The position numbers and the translations under genes are program-made. This document shows positions 35,178 to 43,406 of a stretch of DNA of 64,000 nucleotides, piece after piece. Below the pieces are notes generated by a model, which saw nothing but the letters and a program-made list of their open reading frames with translations, was not told the origin of the DNA and did no database searches. Origin of the DNA: Fusobacterium sp. (lineage in GTDB: Bacteria > Fusobacteriota > Fusobacteriia > Fusobacteriales > Fusobacteriaceae); assembly GCF_019012925.1 (NCBI RefSeq), contig NZ_JAGIRL010000006.1, forward strand, positions 6,862-70,861. Direction: 5' to 3'. Each line of letters opens with the position of its first letter. Position 1 is the first letter of the stretch.

Positions 35178-35990
35178 TTGGGATTTACTAATGATATTGT
35201 AGTGGTTAGAGGTGGAGGAGATATCGCCACTGGTACAATTCACAAGCTTTTTAGAGCTGGGTTTAAAGTTCTAATTTTAGAGATAGAAAAACCTTCAGCT
35301 ATCAGAAGAGAGGTGGCTTTTTGTGAAGCTATATATAGAAAAAAGATGGTGATTGAAGAGGTCACTGCTAAACTCTGTTCATCTATAGAGGAGATAGAGA
35401 GATGTTGGCTCAATAATGAAATCCCCATTCTAGTAGATCCAAATGGAGATATAATCAAAAAAATTAAACCATTAGTTGTAGTTGATGCTATCTTGGCTAA
35501 AAAAAATTGTGGTACTAATAGGGAGATGGCTCCTATTACAATTGGATTAGGACCTGGATTCACTGCTGGTTTAGATGTAGATGTAGTTGTAGAGAGTATG
35601 AGAGGACACGATCTAGGAAGGTTGATATTTGAGGGAAAAGCTATGGAAAATACAGGAGTTCCTGGTATAATAGCTGGAATAGGAAGAGAGAGGGTAATAT
35701 ATAGTCCCTGCTCTGGTATTATAAAAAATATCTGTTCAATTGGTGACATAGTAAAAAAAGGGGATACTATAGCTACTATTGATGGAAATAATATAAAAGC
35801 TACTATTGATGGTGTACTACGTGGATTGATTAGAGATGGTTATAAAGTATCTGAAAAATTTAAAATTGCTGATATTGATCCAAGACTTGAGGAGCAGAAA
35901 AATTGTTTTACAATCTCTGATAAAGCTAGAGCTATTGGTGGTGCTGTATTGGAAGCTATACTTTATTTAAAGATAAAAAAGGGATTATAA
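35178..35990 (+). CDS. yqeB: YqeB-family selenium-dependent molybdenum hydroxylase accessory protein
   Basis: 270 residues starting VVRGGGDIATGTIHKLFRAG, the family hallmark. The middle contains GPGFTAGLDVDVVVESMRGHDLGR. Genes of this family travel with selenium-dependent molybdenum hydroxylases (xanthine dehydrogenase type) and with XdhC, as here; the hydroxylase itself is not in the window. The start at 35178 is a TTG preceded by GAGGTGA. The biochemical role is not established. Confidence 0.85.
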   Translation: MGFTNDIVVVRGGGDIATGTIHKLFRAGFKVLILEIEKPSAIRREVAFCEAIYRKKMVIEEVTAKLCSSIEEIERCWLNNEIPILVDPNGDIIKKIKPLVVVDAILAKKNCGTNREMAPITIGLGPGFTAGLDVDVVVESMRGHDLGRLIFEGKAMENTGVPGIIAGIGRERVIYSPCSGIIKNICSIGDIVKKGDTIATIDGNNIKATIDGVLRGLIRDGYKVSEKFKIADIDPRLEEQKNCFTISDKARAIGGAVLEAILYLKIKKGL

Positions 35991-35999
35991 GGAGAGAGT

Positions 36000-36800
36000 A
36001 TGGAGTTAACTATATTGAAAAAAATAGAGGAAAACCTATCTCAAGGCAAGAGAACTGCCCTAGTTACTATTACAGAGGCAACAGGCTCTACCCCGAGAAA
36101 GAGTGGTACAATTATGGGTGTCTTTGAAGATGAAATAGTTGGAACTATTGGTGGTGGAAAGATAGAGAGTGTTGTAATAGATAGAGCTAGAGAGCTTTTA
36201 AAAACAGGTGATAGCGAGAGTTTTGAATATAATCTAACCACTACAGATGAGTTGAAGATGAACTGTGGTGGAATGATGAAGGGGTATATTAAGATCTTTT
36301 CTCCCTTTCCAAAAATATTGATCTGTGGTGCTGGACATGTAGGACAAAAACTCTTTAAAATAGCTCAACATTTGGAATTTGATCTAAAAATAATAGATGA
36401 TAGAGAGGAATTGAAAAAAGATATTCCAGAACTTACTCTAGGAAGTTTTCAAGAGCTATTGACAAAGGAAAAAATAGATGGTAATACATATATTGTAATA
36501 GTTACAAGGGGTCATCTACTAGATGAAGAGGTGTTTAACCTTGTCAAAAACAGAGGAGCAAAGTATATAGGTATCATTGGAAGTAGAAGAAAAGTCACAA
36601 CTTTAAAAGAAAAGCTTGAAAAAATCGGAGAAATAAGAGATAATATATTCGCTCCTATTGGTTTAAAACTATCAAATGGAACACCAGAGGAGATTGCTAT
36701 TGAAATCTTGGCGGAGATTTTAAAAATAAAAAATGGTGGAGATCTAGTTCATAGAACTATGTTTCACAATAAATATATTTTAGGAGGAAAAAATGAATAA
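36000..36800 (+). CDS. xdhC: XdhC/CoxI family protein
   Basis: 266 residues: N-terminal XdhC/CoxI domain ([26 protein letters not shown]) and C-terminal Rossmann domain ([20 protein letters not shown]). XdhC binds and delivers molybdenum cofactor, usually sulfurated, to xanthine dehydrogenases. It is 9 bases after yqeB and overlaps ridA by 8. Confidence 0.88.
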   Translation: MELTILKKIEENLSQGKRTALVTITEATGSTPRKSGTIMGVFEDEIVGTIGGGKIESVVIDRARELLKTGDSESFEYNLTTTDELKMNCGGMMKGYIKIFSPFPKILICGAGHVGQKLFKIAQHLEFDLKIIDDREELKKDIPELTLGSFQELLTKEKIDGNTYIVIVTRGHLLDEEVFNLVKNRGAKYIGIIGSRRKVTTLKEKLEKIGEIRDNIFAPIGLKLSNGTPEEIAIEILAEILKIKNGGDLVHRTMFHNKYILGGKNE

Positions 36801-37170
36801 AGTAATTCACACAGAAAAAGCACCAGCAGCTTTAGGACCATACTCACAAGCTATCGAAGCTAACGGAATGTTATTTGTATCAGGACAAATCCCATTTGTT
36901 CCAGAAACAATGACTCTAGTTTCAGAAGATGTTAAAGAGCAAACTAGACAATCTTTAGAAAACGTAAAAGCTATCGTTGAAGCAGCAGGATACTCAATGA
37001 AAGATGTAGTTAAAGCTGGAGTATTCATTAAAGATATGAACGATTTCGCTGCTATAAACGAAGTATACAACGAATACCTTGGAGATGTTAAACCTGCAAG
37101 AGCTTGTGTAGAAGTAGCAAGACTTCCAAAAGATGTAAAAGTTGAGATCGAAGTTATAGCTGTTAAGTAA
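36793..37170 (+). CDS. ridA: RidA family enamine/imine deaminase
   Basis: 125 residues with [12 protein letters not shown] and the C-terminal [19 protein letters not shown] region including the active-site Arg. It hydrolyses reactive imines such as 2-aminoacrylate. The codon choice is more like highly expressed genes than that of xdhC, although the two overlap by 8 bases. A terminator follows. Confidence 0.93.
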   Translation: MNKVIHTEKAPAALGPYSQAIEANGMLFVSGQIPFVPETMTLVSEDVKEQTRQSLENVKAIVEAAGYSMKDVVKAGVFIKDMNDFAAINEVYNEYLGDVKPARACVEVARLPKDVKVEIEVIAVK

Positions 37171-37187
37171 TTTTGATATTTTTTTAG

Positions 37188-37216
37188 AGGACAACTGTTT
37201 AGTTGTCCTTTTTTTT
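37188..37216 (+). terminator. Terminator after ridA
   Basis: AGGACAACT/AGTTGTCCT stem with a 4-base loop and an eight-T run. Confidence 0.9.
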
Positions 37217-37227
37217 GTCTAAAATAA

Positions 37228-37255
37228 TTGCATTAAATTATAAATATGATATAAT
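37228..37255 (+). promoter_or_regulatory. Promoter of xth
   Basis: TTGCAT (37228-37233), 16 bases, TATAAT (37250-37255). Confidence 0.7.
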
Positions 37256-37295
37256 TATAGTATATATAACTATAATTTATAAAAAAGGAGAGCTT

Positions 37296-38051
37296 ATGAA
37301 ATTAATATCTTGGAATGTAAATGGATTAAGAGCCTGTGTTGGAAAAGGTTTTTTAGATTATTTTAATGAGCAGAAAGCTGATATATTTTGTTTACAAGAG
37401 ACTAAACTACAAGAGGGACAGATAGATTTAGAATTAGAGGGTTACCACCAATATTGGAACTATGCTGAAAAGAAGGGGTACTCTGGAACAGCTATATTCA
37501 CAAAGGAGAAACCTCTTTCAGTTCAATATGGATTGGGAATTGAGGAGCATGATAAAGAGGGGAGAGTGATAACTTTAGAGTTTGACAAATTCTATATGAT
37601 CACAGTTTATACTCCTAACTCTCAAGAGAAATTAGCAAGACTTGAATACAGAATGAAGTGGGAAGATGACTTCAAAAACTACCTTCTAGAATTAGACAAG
37701 AAAAAGCCTGTAATTGTCTGTGGAGATCTAAATGTTGCACACAACGAGATCGACCTTAAAAATCCAAAAACAAATAGAAAAAATGCTGGATTCTCAGATG
37801 AGGAGAGAGAAAAGATGACTACTCTACTAAATAGTGGATTTGTGGATAGTTTTAGATATTTCTATCCTGATAGAGCTGAGATATATTCGTGGTGGTCATA
37901 TAGATTCAGTGCTAGAGCTAAAAATGCTGGTTGGAGAATAGATTACTTTTTAGTATCTGACAGAATAAAAGAAAATATGAATGGAGCTGATATACATACT
38001 ACAATATTAGGATCTGACCATTGTCCAGTGGTTCTTGATATTAGCTTATAA
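37296..38051 (+). CDS. xth: Exodeoxyribonuclease III
   Basis: 251 residues of the ExoIII/AP endonuclease family: [15 protein letters not shown] (metal Glu), GDLNVAH and SDHCPV (catalytic His) are intact. It repairs abasic sites. The ATG at 37296 with AAAGGAG upstream is chosen over a longer reading through the promoter. The GntR regulator follows after 22 bases. Confidence 0.95.
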   Translation: MKLISWNVNGLRACVGKGFLDYFNEQKADIFCLQETKLQEGQIDLELEGYHQYWNYAEKKGYSGTAIFTKEKPLSVQYGLGIEEHDKEGRVITLEFDKFYMITVYTPNSQEKLARLEYRMKWEDDFKNYLLELDKKKPVIVCGDLNVAHNEIDLKNPKTNRKNAGFSDEEREKMTTLLNSGFVDSFRYFYPDRAEIYSWWSYRFSARAKNAGWRIDYFLVSDRIKENMNGADIHTTILGSDHCPVVLDISL

Positions 38052-38073
38052 TTTTATTGGGAAGGTGTAATAA

Positions 38074-38817
38074 TTGACGTTAGAAGAGATAAGAGAGGCT
38101 ATTAAGGGGAGTAAAAAACTTCCTAAATGTGTAGCTGTATACAATAAACTATTTAAATTAATAAATGATGGAGAATTTGATGAGGATAATAGACTACCCA
38201 CTGAACCAGATCTTGCTAAGATAATGGGAGTTAGTAGAATGACATTGAGACAAGCTCTAGCTCTATTACAAGAAGATGGGGTAATCAGAAATATACATGG
38301 AAAGGGTAACTTTATCACTCAAAAACAAAATAGATATGACAAGGGTTTAGAACGTTTGGAGCACCCTGTCTATACATCTCTTGATAGTGAGATTGACGAG
38401 GTTGAAATAGAGTTTAGGATTGAGCCACCTAGTGACTACACTACAAAAATTTTAAAGAGAAAATCTCCTGTTGTTATTTTTATAGATAGATGGTACAAAT
38501 ACAAAGGAGAGTGTCTTGCTTATACTCTTTCATTTCTTCCAATAGAAACGGTGACTGAGGAGAAAATAGATCTCAATGACAAAAATTCACTACTTGAATT
38601 TTTAGAGAAAACAGCATATCAAAAAGCTAAACATTCAACTTTGAATGTAAATTTCTCCACTGCTGGCAATTTTACCTCTATGAAATATACTATTGCCAAG
38701 AGCAGAAAATGTTGGTTGATTGAGGAAAAATTATTTATAAAATCTAATACCCCTTTTGTTCATCACAAGCATTATATTCCTATGGAAAATGGACATATTA
38801 ATATAGAAAGAAAATAG
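38074..38817 (+). CDS. GntR/HutC-family regulator with UTRA domain
   Basis: 247 residues: GntR winged helix (about 25-85, with LPTEPDLAKIMGVSRMTLRQAL) and a UTRA ligand domain (about 100-245). The start is TTG with GGGAAGGTG 7 bases upstream, as no ATG lies before the DNA-binding domain. Ligand and targets unknown; no sugar or amino-acid operon is adjacent. A terminator shared with the next convergent gene follows. Confidence 0.82.
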   Translation: MTLEEIREAIKGSKKLPKCVAVYNKLFKLINDGEFDEDNRLPTEPDLAKIMGVSRMTLRQALALLQEDGVIRNIHGKGNFITQKQNRYDKGLERLEHPVYTSLDSEIDEVEIEFRIEPPSDYTTKILKRKSPVVIFIDRWYKYKGECLAYTLSFLPIETVTEEKIDLNDKNSLLEFLEKTAYQKAKHSTLNVNFSTAGNFTSMKYTIAKSRKCWLIEEKLFIKSNTPFVHHKHYIPMENGHINIERK

Positions 38818-38848
38818 ATGTTGCAACACCTGCAACATCTATTTTTTT
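38816..38848 (+). terminator. Terminator between gntR and the DUF368 gene
   Basis: AGATGTTGCA/TGCAACATCT stem, 5-base loop, T-run. It overlaps the GntR stop and the end of the convergent gene and is probably bidirectional. Confidence 0.85.
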
Positions 38849-39653
38849 ATTTATATAGATTTACCCAAATTTGTAATACTGATACCATTACTATTCCTGT
38901 GATAAAGAATAGAGTTACACTTCTATATCTTGCCAATAGCATATTTATAAGCTTTGCTATAAGTACAAGTCCCAATACTACTCCCACTCCAAAAGCAGTC
39001 AACGGAATGATATATAGATTTGTCACTATCTCACCTATTGAAGAGTAACTTGTAATATTTATTAGGTTTGAGAAAAACTTATTGATAAATCCCAATATAT
39101 TATAGTACTCACCTAACATAAGAAGTAACAGTGAACCTGATATTCCAGGAATAATCATAGCTCCTGCTGCCACTCCACCACAGACAAATAGCTTTATTGC
39201 ATAAGCTGTTGTAACAACAGTTACTAGCTCTCTGCTCCCACCATCTTTTCCAAACTTATAATCAGCATAGACAAAACATAAAGTCAAGATAGTTCCAAGA
39301 ATAAAAGCAACTATATTCTTTTTAGCTCTCTTGTCTTCCCCTTTTATTATATATGGAATAGAGGGAATAATAAGTAGACTGAATCCTCCAGCTGTCAATC
39401 TTGGATAATTTGTAAAACAAAACTCTATTATCCTAGCAAATAACACTACACCAACAACAGCACCTACTCCTATTTGAAGCAAGAACTTAGCATACTCTAT
39501 CTTCTTCTTGGTAGGAGCAGTAGGAAAATTCCCTATTGCCTCTGTCAATCTATCATATACTCCCAAAATAACTGCCAAAGTTCCACCTGAAACTCCTGGC
39601 ATAATATTAGCTATTCCTATTATAATTCCTTTTAGAAAAAGTTGTATCATCAT
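38847..39653 (-). CDS. DUF368 membrane protein (PopT-type polyprenyl phosphate transporter)
   Basis: 268 residues, about eight membrane segments, opening with GIANIMPGVSGGTLAVILG and a second IIPGISGSLLLLMLGEYY, the paired motifs of DUF368. Family members (PopT) recycle undecaprenyl phosphate across the membrane for cell-wall synthesis. It is 6 bases after the carbonic anhydrase gene. Confidence 0.85.
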   Translation of the reverse strand: MMIQLFLKGIIIGIANIMPGVSGGTLAVILGVYDRLTEAIGNFPTAPTKKKIEYAKFLLQIGVGAVVGVVLFARIIEFCFTNYPRLTAGGFSLLIIPSIPYIIKGEDKRAKKNIVAFILGTILTLCFVYADYKFGKDGGSRELVTVVTTAYAIKLFVCGGVAAGAMIIPGISGSLLLLMLGEYYNILGFINKFFSNLINITSYSSIGEIVTNLYIIPLTAFGVGVVLGLVLIAKLINMLLARYRSVTLFFITGIVMVSVLQIWVNLYK

Positions 39654-39659
39654 CTCTCC

Positions 39660-40238
39660 TTAATCTTTTAACTCTTTAAATCCATCTATTACTACATCTA
39701 ATCTTCCAGTCTCTGGATCCATAATCAGTCCGTGAATTGCTACGTTACTAGGCATAAGAGGGTGCTCCTTTACCTTTGCCACACTCTCTCTCACTGATTC
39801 CTCTACACAATCAAATCCGTGTAACCATTTCTTTACCTTTATTCCAGCACGTAAAAGTGTATCTAATGTCTTTAACTCTACACCTTTCTCAATCATCTTT
39901 TTGATTATTTTGTCTGTATCCATACTACTTACACCACAATCATAGTGACCTACTATAAATATCTCCTTTATATCAAACTCATAAACACATATTAGTAGAC
40001 TTCTCATAGCACTTCCAAAAGGGTGTATAATTGTTCCACCAGCATTTTTTATAAGCTTGGCATCTCCATTTCTTAAGTTTAGAGCCTTTGGTAGTAGCTC
40101 TGTAAGTCTTGTATCCATACAAGATAGTATTGCTATCTTTTTATCTGGATATTTAGTTGTATTGTATTTTTCATACTCTTTATTTTCAACAAACTCTCTA
40201 TTAAATTGTAAAATCTCTTCTAAATTGTTTCTTCCCAT
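39660..40238 (-). CDS. Beta-class carbonic anhydrase
   Basis: 192 residues with the zinc ligands and active-site dyad visible: SCMDTRL (Cys, Asp, Arg) and GHYDCG (His, Cys). It interconverts CO2 and bicarbonate for carboxylations. The size fits the small type II group of Firmicutes. It is close to the RluA gene upstream and DUF368 downstream on the same strand. Confidence 0.9.
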   Translation of the reverse strand: MGRNNLEEILQFNREFVENKEYEKYNTTKYPDKKIAILSCMDTRLTELLPKALNLRNGDAKLIKNAGGTIIHPFGSAMRSLLICVYEFDIKEIFIVGHYDCGVSSMDTDKIIKKMIEKGVELKTLDTLLRAGIKVKKWLHGFDCVEESVRESVAKVKEHPLMPSNVAIHGLIMDPETGRLDVVIDGFKELKD

Positions 40239-40264
40239 GATGCTAAATCCCCCTTACAAAATAA

Positions 40265-41134
40265 TTAAAATACTGATAAAAATGCGTCAGGAATCTTACT
40301 TGTAAATGATAAAACCTCTTTTGTGATAGGGTGTACAAATACTATTGTATGTGCATGTAATCCCAATCTTCTAATAGGATTTTTTGTAGATCCGTATTTT
40401 TTATCCCCAACTACACTATGTCCTAAATCTTGCATATGTACACGGATCTGATTTTTTCTACCTGTTTCAATGTTAACCTCTAATAGAGAGAAGTTTTTAT
40501 TTCTCTTTAATACTTTGTAATGAGATATCGCTTTTTTACCCTCTTCCTCATTAGTTGTTGAATAAGTTACCATTGCCTTATTTTCAGCTAGATAAGAGAT
40601 GATTGTATCTCTATCTTTCTTTACATTTCCCTCTACAAGAGCCACATATGTTCTCTCCTTTACAGAGTCATTCCAAGTAGTTTGTAGTATATCTTGAGCC
40701 TTTTCAGATTTTGCAAATATCATCACTCCTGATGTATCTCTATCTAAACGGTGTACTACAAATATCTTATCTTTTGGATCTTTCTCTTTTAAGTAGTTCT
40801 TTAGGATATTGTAAGCTGTCTTTTCTCTCTCATTTTTTGTAGCTACTGACAATATCCCTCTCTCTTTTTCTACTACTAATATATCCTTATCTTCAAATAC
40901 GATAGAAACTCCATCTAAGTTGTGCTTAGTTATTCTAGTTTTTCCAATACTTACAATTTGCCCAGCTTTTAGCGGTGCATTGTATTGTGATACAACCTTC
41001 TCATCTACCATTACTCTCCTTTGAGTAAGTAGAGATTTTATGCTATTACGACTATTCTCTGGCATCTTTTCCATCAAAAATTTCATCAATTCATTATCTT
41101 TATCAACTTTAAAACTTGTATTGTGTTTTGACAT
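40265..41134 (-). CDS. RluA-family pseudouridine synthase
   Basis: 289 residues: N-terminal S4 RNA-binding domain (about 12-70) and catalytic domain with HRLDRDTSGVMIFAKS containing the catalytic Asp, plus ETGRKNQIRVH. It modifies uridines in rRNA or tRNA; the exact site cannot be told from sequence. A strong AAGGGAG-type ribosome site precedes it. Confidence 0.9.
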   Translation of the reverse strand: MSKHNTSFKVDKDNELMKFLMEKMPENSRNSIKSLLTQRRVMVDEKVVSQYNAPLKAGQIVSIGKTRITKHNLDGVSIVFEDKDILVVEKERGILSVATKNEREKTAYNILKNYLKEKDPKDKIFVVHRLDRDTSGVMIFAKSEKAQDILQTTWNDSVKERTYVALVEGNVKKDRDTIISYLAENKAMVTYSTTNEEEGKKAISHYKVLKRNKNFSLLEVNIETGRKNQIRVHMQDLGHSVVGDKKYGSTKNPIRRLGLHAHTIVFVHPITKEVLSFTSKIPDAFLSVF

Positions 41135-41259
41135 TCCCTTTTCTCCCTTCTTTTTAATTTGTCTTCAATTAAAAATCCAATTTTTAATTATTTCCTTTAG
41201 ATTATAGCATACAAATATCTAATTTTACATATTTTTTTGCTTATTTTTCTCACCATAAA

Positions 41260-41299
41260 AAATACACCCTCCATCTTAAATTAAAGACTTCAGGTGTAA
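41260..41299 (-). terminator. Terminator of the YfaZ-like gene
   Basis: TACACC/GGTGTA outer stem with an inner TCTT/AAGA pair and a minus-strand T-run, 14 bases past the stop. Confidence 0.55.
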
Positions 41300-41312
41300 A
41301 ATCTAGCAATCT

Positions 41313-41819
41313 TTAGAATAGTTGGTATCCTACTACTAATGATACTTGCTCTAAATCATCATTTCCTCTTTTGTCGTGGTCAATCTCTGTCTTTGAGTAT
41401 AGGATCTCTGCTTGTAATGAAGCAAAATTAACTCCTAGTCCCACTCCATAATACTGTTTTCCCTCTGGTTTTGAATGACTTACATTGTCATATGTCTCTA
41501 AAACTGTACCATATTTTACAGTTAGGTATGGTTTTACCAATATTGGTAATGGTGTCCATCTAGCTACTAGATATACAGGAACTGTGCTAATATCTGTTCC
41601 ACTTGTCTTTCCATTATATGCAATTCCAGCTCCTAAATCAGCAAATATAAAGCTTTGTGTTATCTCTCCACCAATTGTCGGTGCATAGTGTTCAAAAGAT
41701 TTCTCCTCACTATTGTATGATTTTGCTGGACTTACTGTTCCCACTCTTAAATACCCATCAAAAGCAAAAGTAGAAATTGTTAGTGTAAATAATAATACTC
41801 CTAATAGTAATTTTTTCAT
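41313..41819 (-). CDS. YfaZ-like small outer-membrane beta-barrel protein
   Basis: 168 residues with signal peptide MKKLLLGVLLFTLTISTFA and alternating beta strands ending in an aromatic residue (VVGYQLF), as in small outer-membrane barrels of the YfaZ type. Function unknown. It has a clear promoter and ribosome site. Confidence 0.7.
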   Translation of the reverse strand: MKKLLLGVLLFTLTISTFAFDGYLRVGTVSPAKSYNSEEKSFEHYAPTIGGEITQSFIFADLGAGIAYNGKTSGTDISTVPVYLVARWTPLPILVKPYLTVKYGTVLETYDNVSHSKPEGKQYYGVGLGVNFASLQAEILYSKTEIDHDKRGNDDLEQVSLVVGYQLF

Positions 41820-41854
41820 AAAAACATCTCCTTTATTTATTATACAACCTCAAT

Positions 41855-41883
41855 ATTATACCATTTTTCTCCATTTTATGCAA
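41855..41883 (-). promoter_or_regulatory. Promoter of the YfaZ-like gene
   Basis: Minus strand TTGCAT (41878-41883), 17 bases, TATAAT (41855-41860). Confidence 0.7.
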
Positions 41884-41901
41884 AATTTTTATCTACTAAA
41901 T

Positions 41902-42471
41902 TTATATAATATCTTTTAATACATTTTCAAGCCATAATGGTGTGTCATTAGATATCTTTATATATGAAGATGAGAACTTAGCATAACATAATTTATACTT
42001 ATTGGAATTATCATAAATCTTAGCATAATCAACTAAAGGTAGTATCTCTTTTAAATTTTCAAAAGTCTCTTTATATCTCTTATCTATTACATCAGAAGAG
42101 ATATTATGTCCACCATTTAATACTCTATTTTTTATTCTCTCTTTTGAAATTTCAGCACTTTCCAAACCAATATAATAGAGATGTAGTGTATATCCTTTCT
42201 CTTTTATCTCCTTTATTGCTTTTATGATATTTTTTCCTGTAAGAGTTGTTTCTTGATTGAATGATAGATTCTTCTCTATACAATCATGTCTAATATCTAA
42301 AGCTATTCTTCCTGCCCTTATCTGATCCTTTCCACTTCTCCAATCCCCTATCTCTCTTACAATCTCATCAGTATTAATTCTAACTCCCAAATCTAAAGTA
42401 GGTATAATTGTATTGTATAGAGTAGATTTACCTGCTCCATTAACTCCAGCAAATATAACAAAATCTGCCAT
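41902..42471 (-). CDS. Zeta-toxin-family P-loop kinase
   Basis: 189 residues: Walker A GVNGAGKST (9-17), then NTDEI and QETTLTGK, the substrate-binding segments of zeta toxins, and an arginine-rich lid (KERIKNRVLNGGH). Zeta toxins phosphorylate UDP-N-acetylglucosamine or related sugars and stop wall synthesis. The start codon overlaps the stop of a 59-residue gene (TAATG), the usual coupling of a toxin with its partner. The pair has its own promoter at the edge of a defence island. Catalysis is inferred from motifs. Confidence 0.85.
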   Translation of the reverse strand: MADFVIFAGVNGAGKSTLYNTIIPTLDLGVRINTDEIVREIGDWRSGKDQIRAGRIALDIRHDCIEKNLSFNQETTLTGKNIIKAIKEIKEKGYTLHLYYIGLESAEISKERIKNRVLNGGHNISSDVIDKRYKETFENLKEILPLVDYAKIYDNSNKYKLCYAKFSSSYIKISNDTPLWLENVLKDII

Positions 42472-42650
42472 TAGAATACACCTTCTTTTATCAATCTATC
42501 TTGAAGTATTTGAGTCTTTAATTCCTCTAATTTCAAGTAGAATATTTTTTCTTCCTCTGTCTTTGCTCCCTCTACCAATTTATTAAAATCATAAGTCGAT
42601 AAATTAAGAATATATTCAAATAGATTATCTGTATTTTTATCTTCTTTCAT
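42471..42650 (-). CDS. 59-residue putative antitoxin of the zeta-like toxin
   Basis: A short frame with AGGAGGA 7 bases before its ATG (42650), running into the toxin start with a TAATG overlap. The product is acidic and helical (DFNKLVEGAKTEEEKIFYLK). It is shorter than epsilon antitoxins (about 90 residues) and has no DNA-binding domain that I can see. Identified as antitoxin from position only. Confidence 0.75.
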   Translation of the reverse strand: MKEDKNTDNLFEYILNLSTYDFNKLVEGAKTEEEKIFYLKLEELKTQILQDRLIKEGVF

Positions 42651-42705
42651 AAATTAGTCCTCCTTGTAATTTTATCTTTTTCAATTCGGGATACTACTTG
42701 AACAG

Positions 42706-42734
42706 AGTATATAACTATTATTTTATTTTGTCAA
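42706..42734 (-). promoter_or_regulatory. Promoter of the zeta-type pair
   Basis: Minus strand TTGACA (42729-42734), 17 bases, TATACT (42706-42711), about 50 bases before the antitoxin ATG. Confidence 0.8.
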
Positions 42735-42777
42735 TTGTCAGTCCTAAAGTTATTTCGAGAGGTTTTGAAATAGTATA

Positions 42778-42873
42778 TAAAAAAAAAGCCATAAAGGCTT
42801 TTTTTTAAGTTATACTTTTAACTTATTTTTCTCTCCTGCATTTTTGAAATTAGGTTTGGGTTCCTATAACTTT
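42778..42873 (-). ncRNA. Toxin-less type III antitoxin-like RNA, unit C
   Basis: The most reduced copy. After a promoter (42880-42908) there is about one repeat unit (ACCCAAACCTAATTTC core at 42844-42863), a weak hairpin (AAGTTA/TAACTT) and a terminator (AAAAAAAGCC/GGCTTTTTTT, 42778-42806). No toxin follows. It is the third iteration of the module seen in full at 43.4-44.6 kb. Confidence 0.6.
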
Positions 42874-42879
42874 TATAAA

Positions 42880-42908
42880 ATAGTACTATATTTTTTGCTA
42901 AATGTCAA
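42880..42908 (-). promoter_or_regulatory. Promoter of RNA unit C
   Basis: Minus strand TTGACA (42903-42908), 17 bases, TACTAT (42880-42885). The -35 and its flanks match those of units A and B. The upstream bases still encode the last residues of the 90-residue ORF family (ILEMDIDI, stop). Confidence 0.65.
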
Positions 42909-42963
42909 TATCCATCTCTAAAATTTAATTAATTTTGACTCCATATTCTTCTCTTTGTAGAAT

Positions 42964-43158
42964 AAAAAAAGCCTTAAAAAAGGCTTTTACCTCGATTTTT
43001 CTTAGGTTTAAGGTTCCTAACTGCTTGACTACCCCACATTTTTGAATCTTAGGTTTGGGGTTCCTAACTTCTTAACTACCTCACATTTTTGAATCTTAGG
43101 TTTGAGGTTCCTAACTGCTTGACTACCTCACATTTTTCCTAGGTTCGAGTTCCTATTT
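42964..43158 (-). ncRNA. Toxin-less type III antitoxin-like RNA, unit B
   Basis: Starts from the promoter at 43165-43193, contains about 3.5 tandem repeats of 47 nt and ends at terminator AAAAGCCTT/AAGGCTTTT (42964-42989). After the terminator only a stub like a toxin start remains (ATGGAGTCAAAATTAATT). The repeats share the AGGAAcC...AAACCTAAG hairpin core with unit A but differ in length and sequence, so they may form a different RNA. Confidence 0.65.
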
Positions 43159-43160
43159 TC
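43001..43160 (-). repeat. 47-nt tandem repeats of unit B
   Basis: Starts at 43001, 43048, 43095 and 43138 (third unit 43 nt, fourth partial). On the RNA strand each unit can form a small TTAGG/CCTAA hairpin. There are no unique spacers, so this is not CRISPR. Confidence 0.9.
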
Positions 43161-43164
43161 ATAA

Positions 43165-43193
43165 GTTATACTACATTTTTTACTAAATGTCAA
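43165..43193 (-). promoter_or_regulatory. Promoter of RNA unit B
   Basis: Minus strand TTGACA (43188-43193), 17 bases, TATAAC (43165-43170). Confidence 0.8.
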
Positions 43194-43386
43194 TATCTAT
43201 CTCTAAAATTTTTATAAATAACTCCTTCCCACTTATTAAAACAAAATAATAATTTTTTAAAAACTCTAAATTTTTCCTAGAAATCTCTTTTAAAATTTTA
43301 TCTTTATTTTCATTATCCTTTAAAACCTTCACTATCTTCTTAAAATAATATTATCAAAAATAAAAAAATATAATACATACCTTCAT
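43183..43386 (-). pseudogene. Decayed copy of the 90-residue membrane ORF
   Basis: From 43350 down to a TAG at 43183 the frame reads YYFKKIVKVLKDNENKDKI and onward, closely matching residues from about 38 to the end of the intact ORF at 44600-44872. The part before it (ATG at 43386, then IIFFYF) is short and broken by TGA TAA. It lies just downstream of the toxin gene and shows that the whole module was duplicated in tandem. Confidence 0.7.
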
Positions 43387-43406
43387 TAGCAATTTTTTTA
43401 TCTCTT

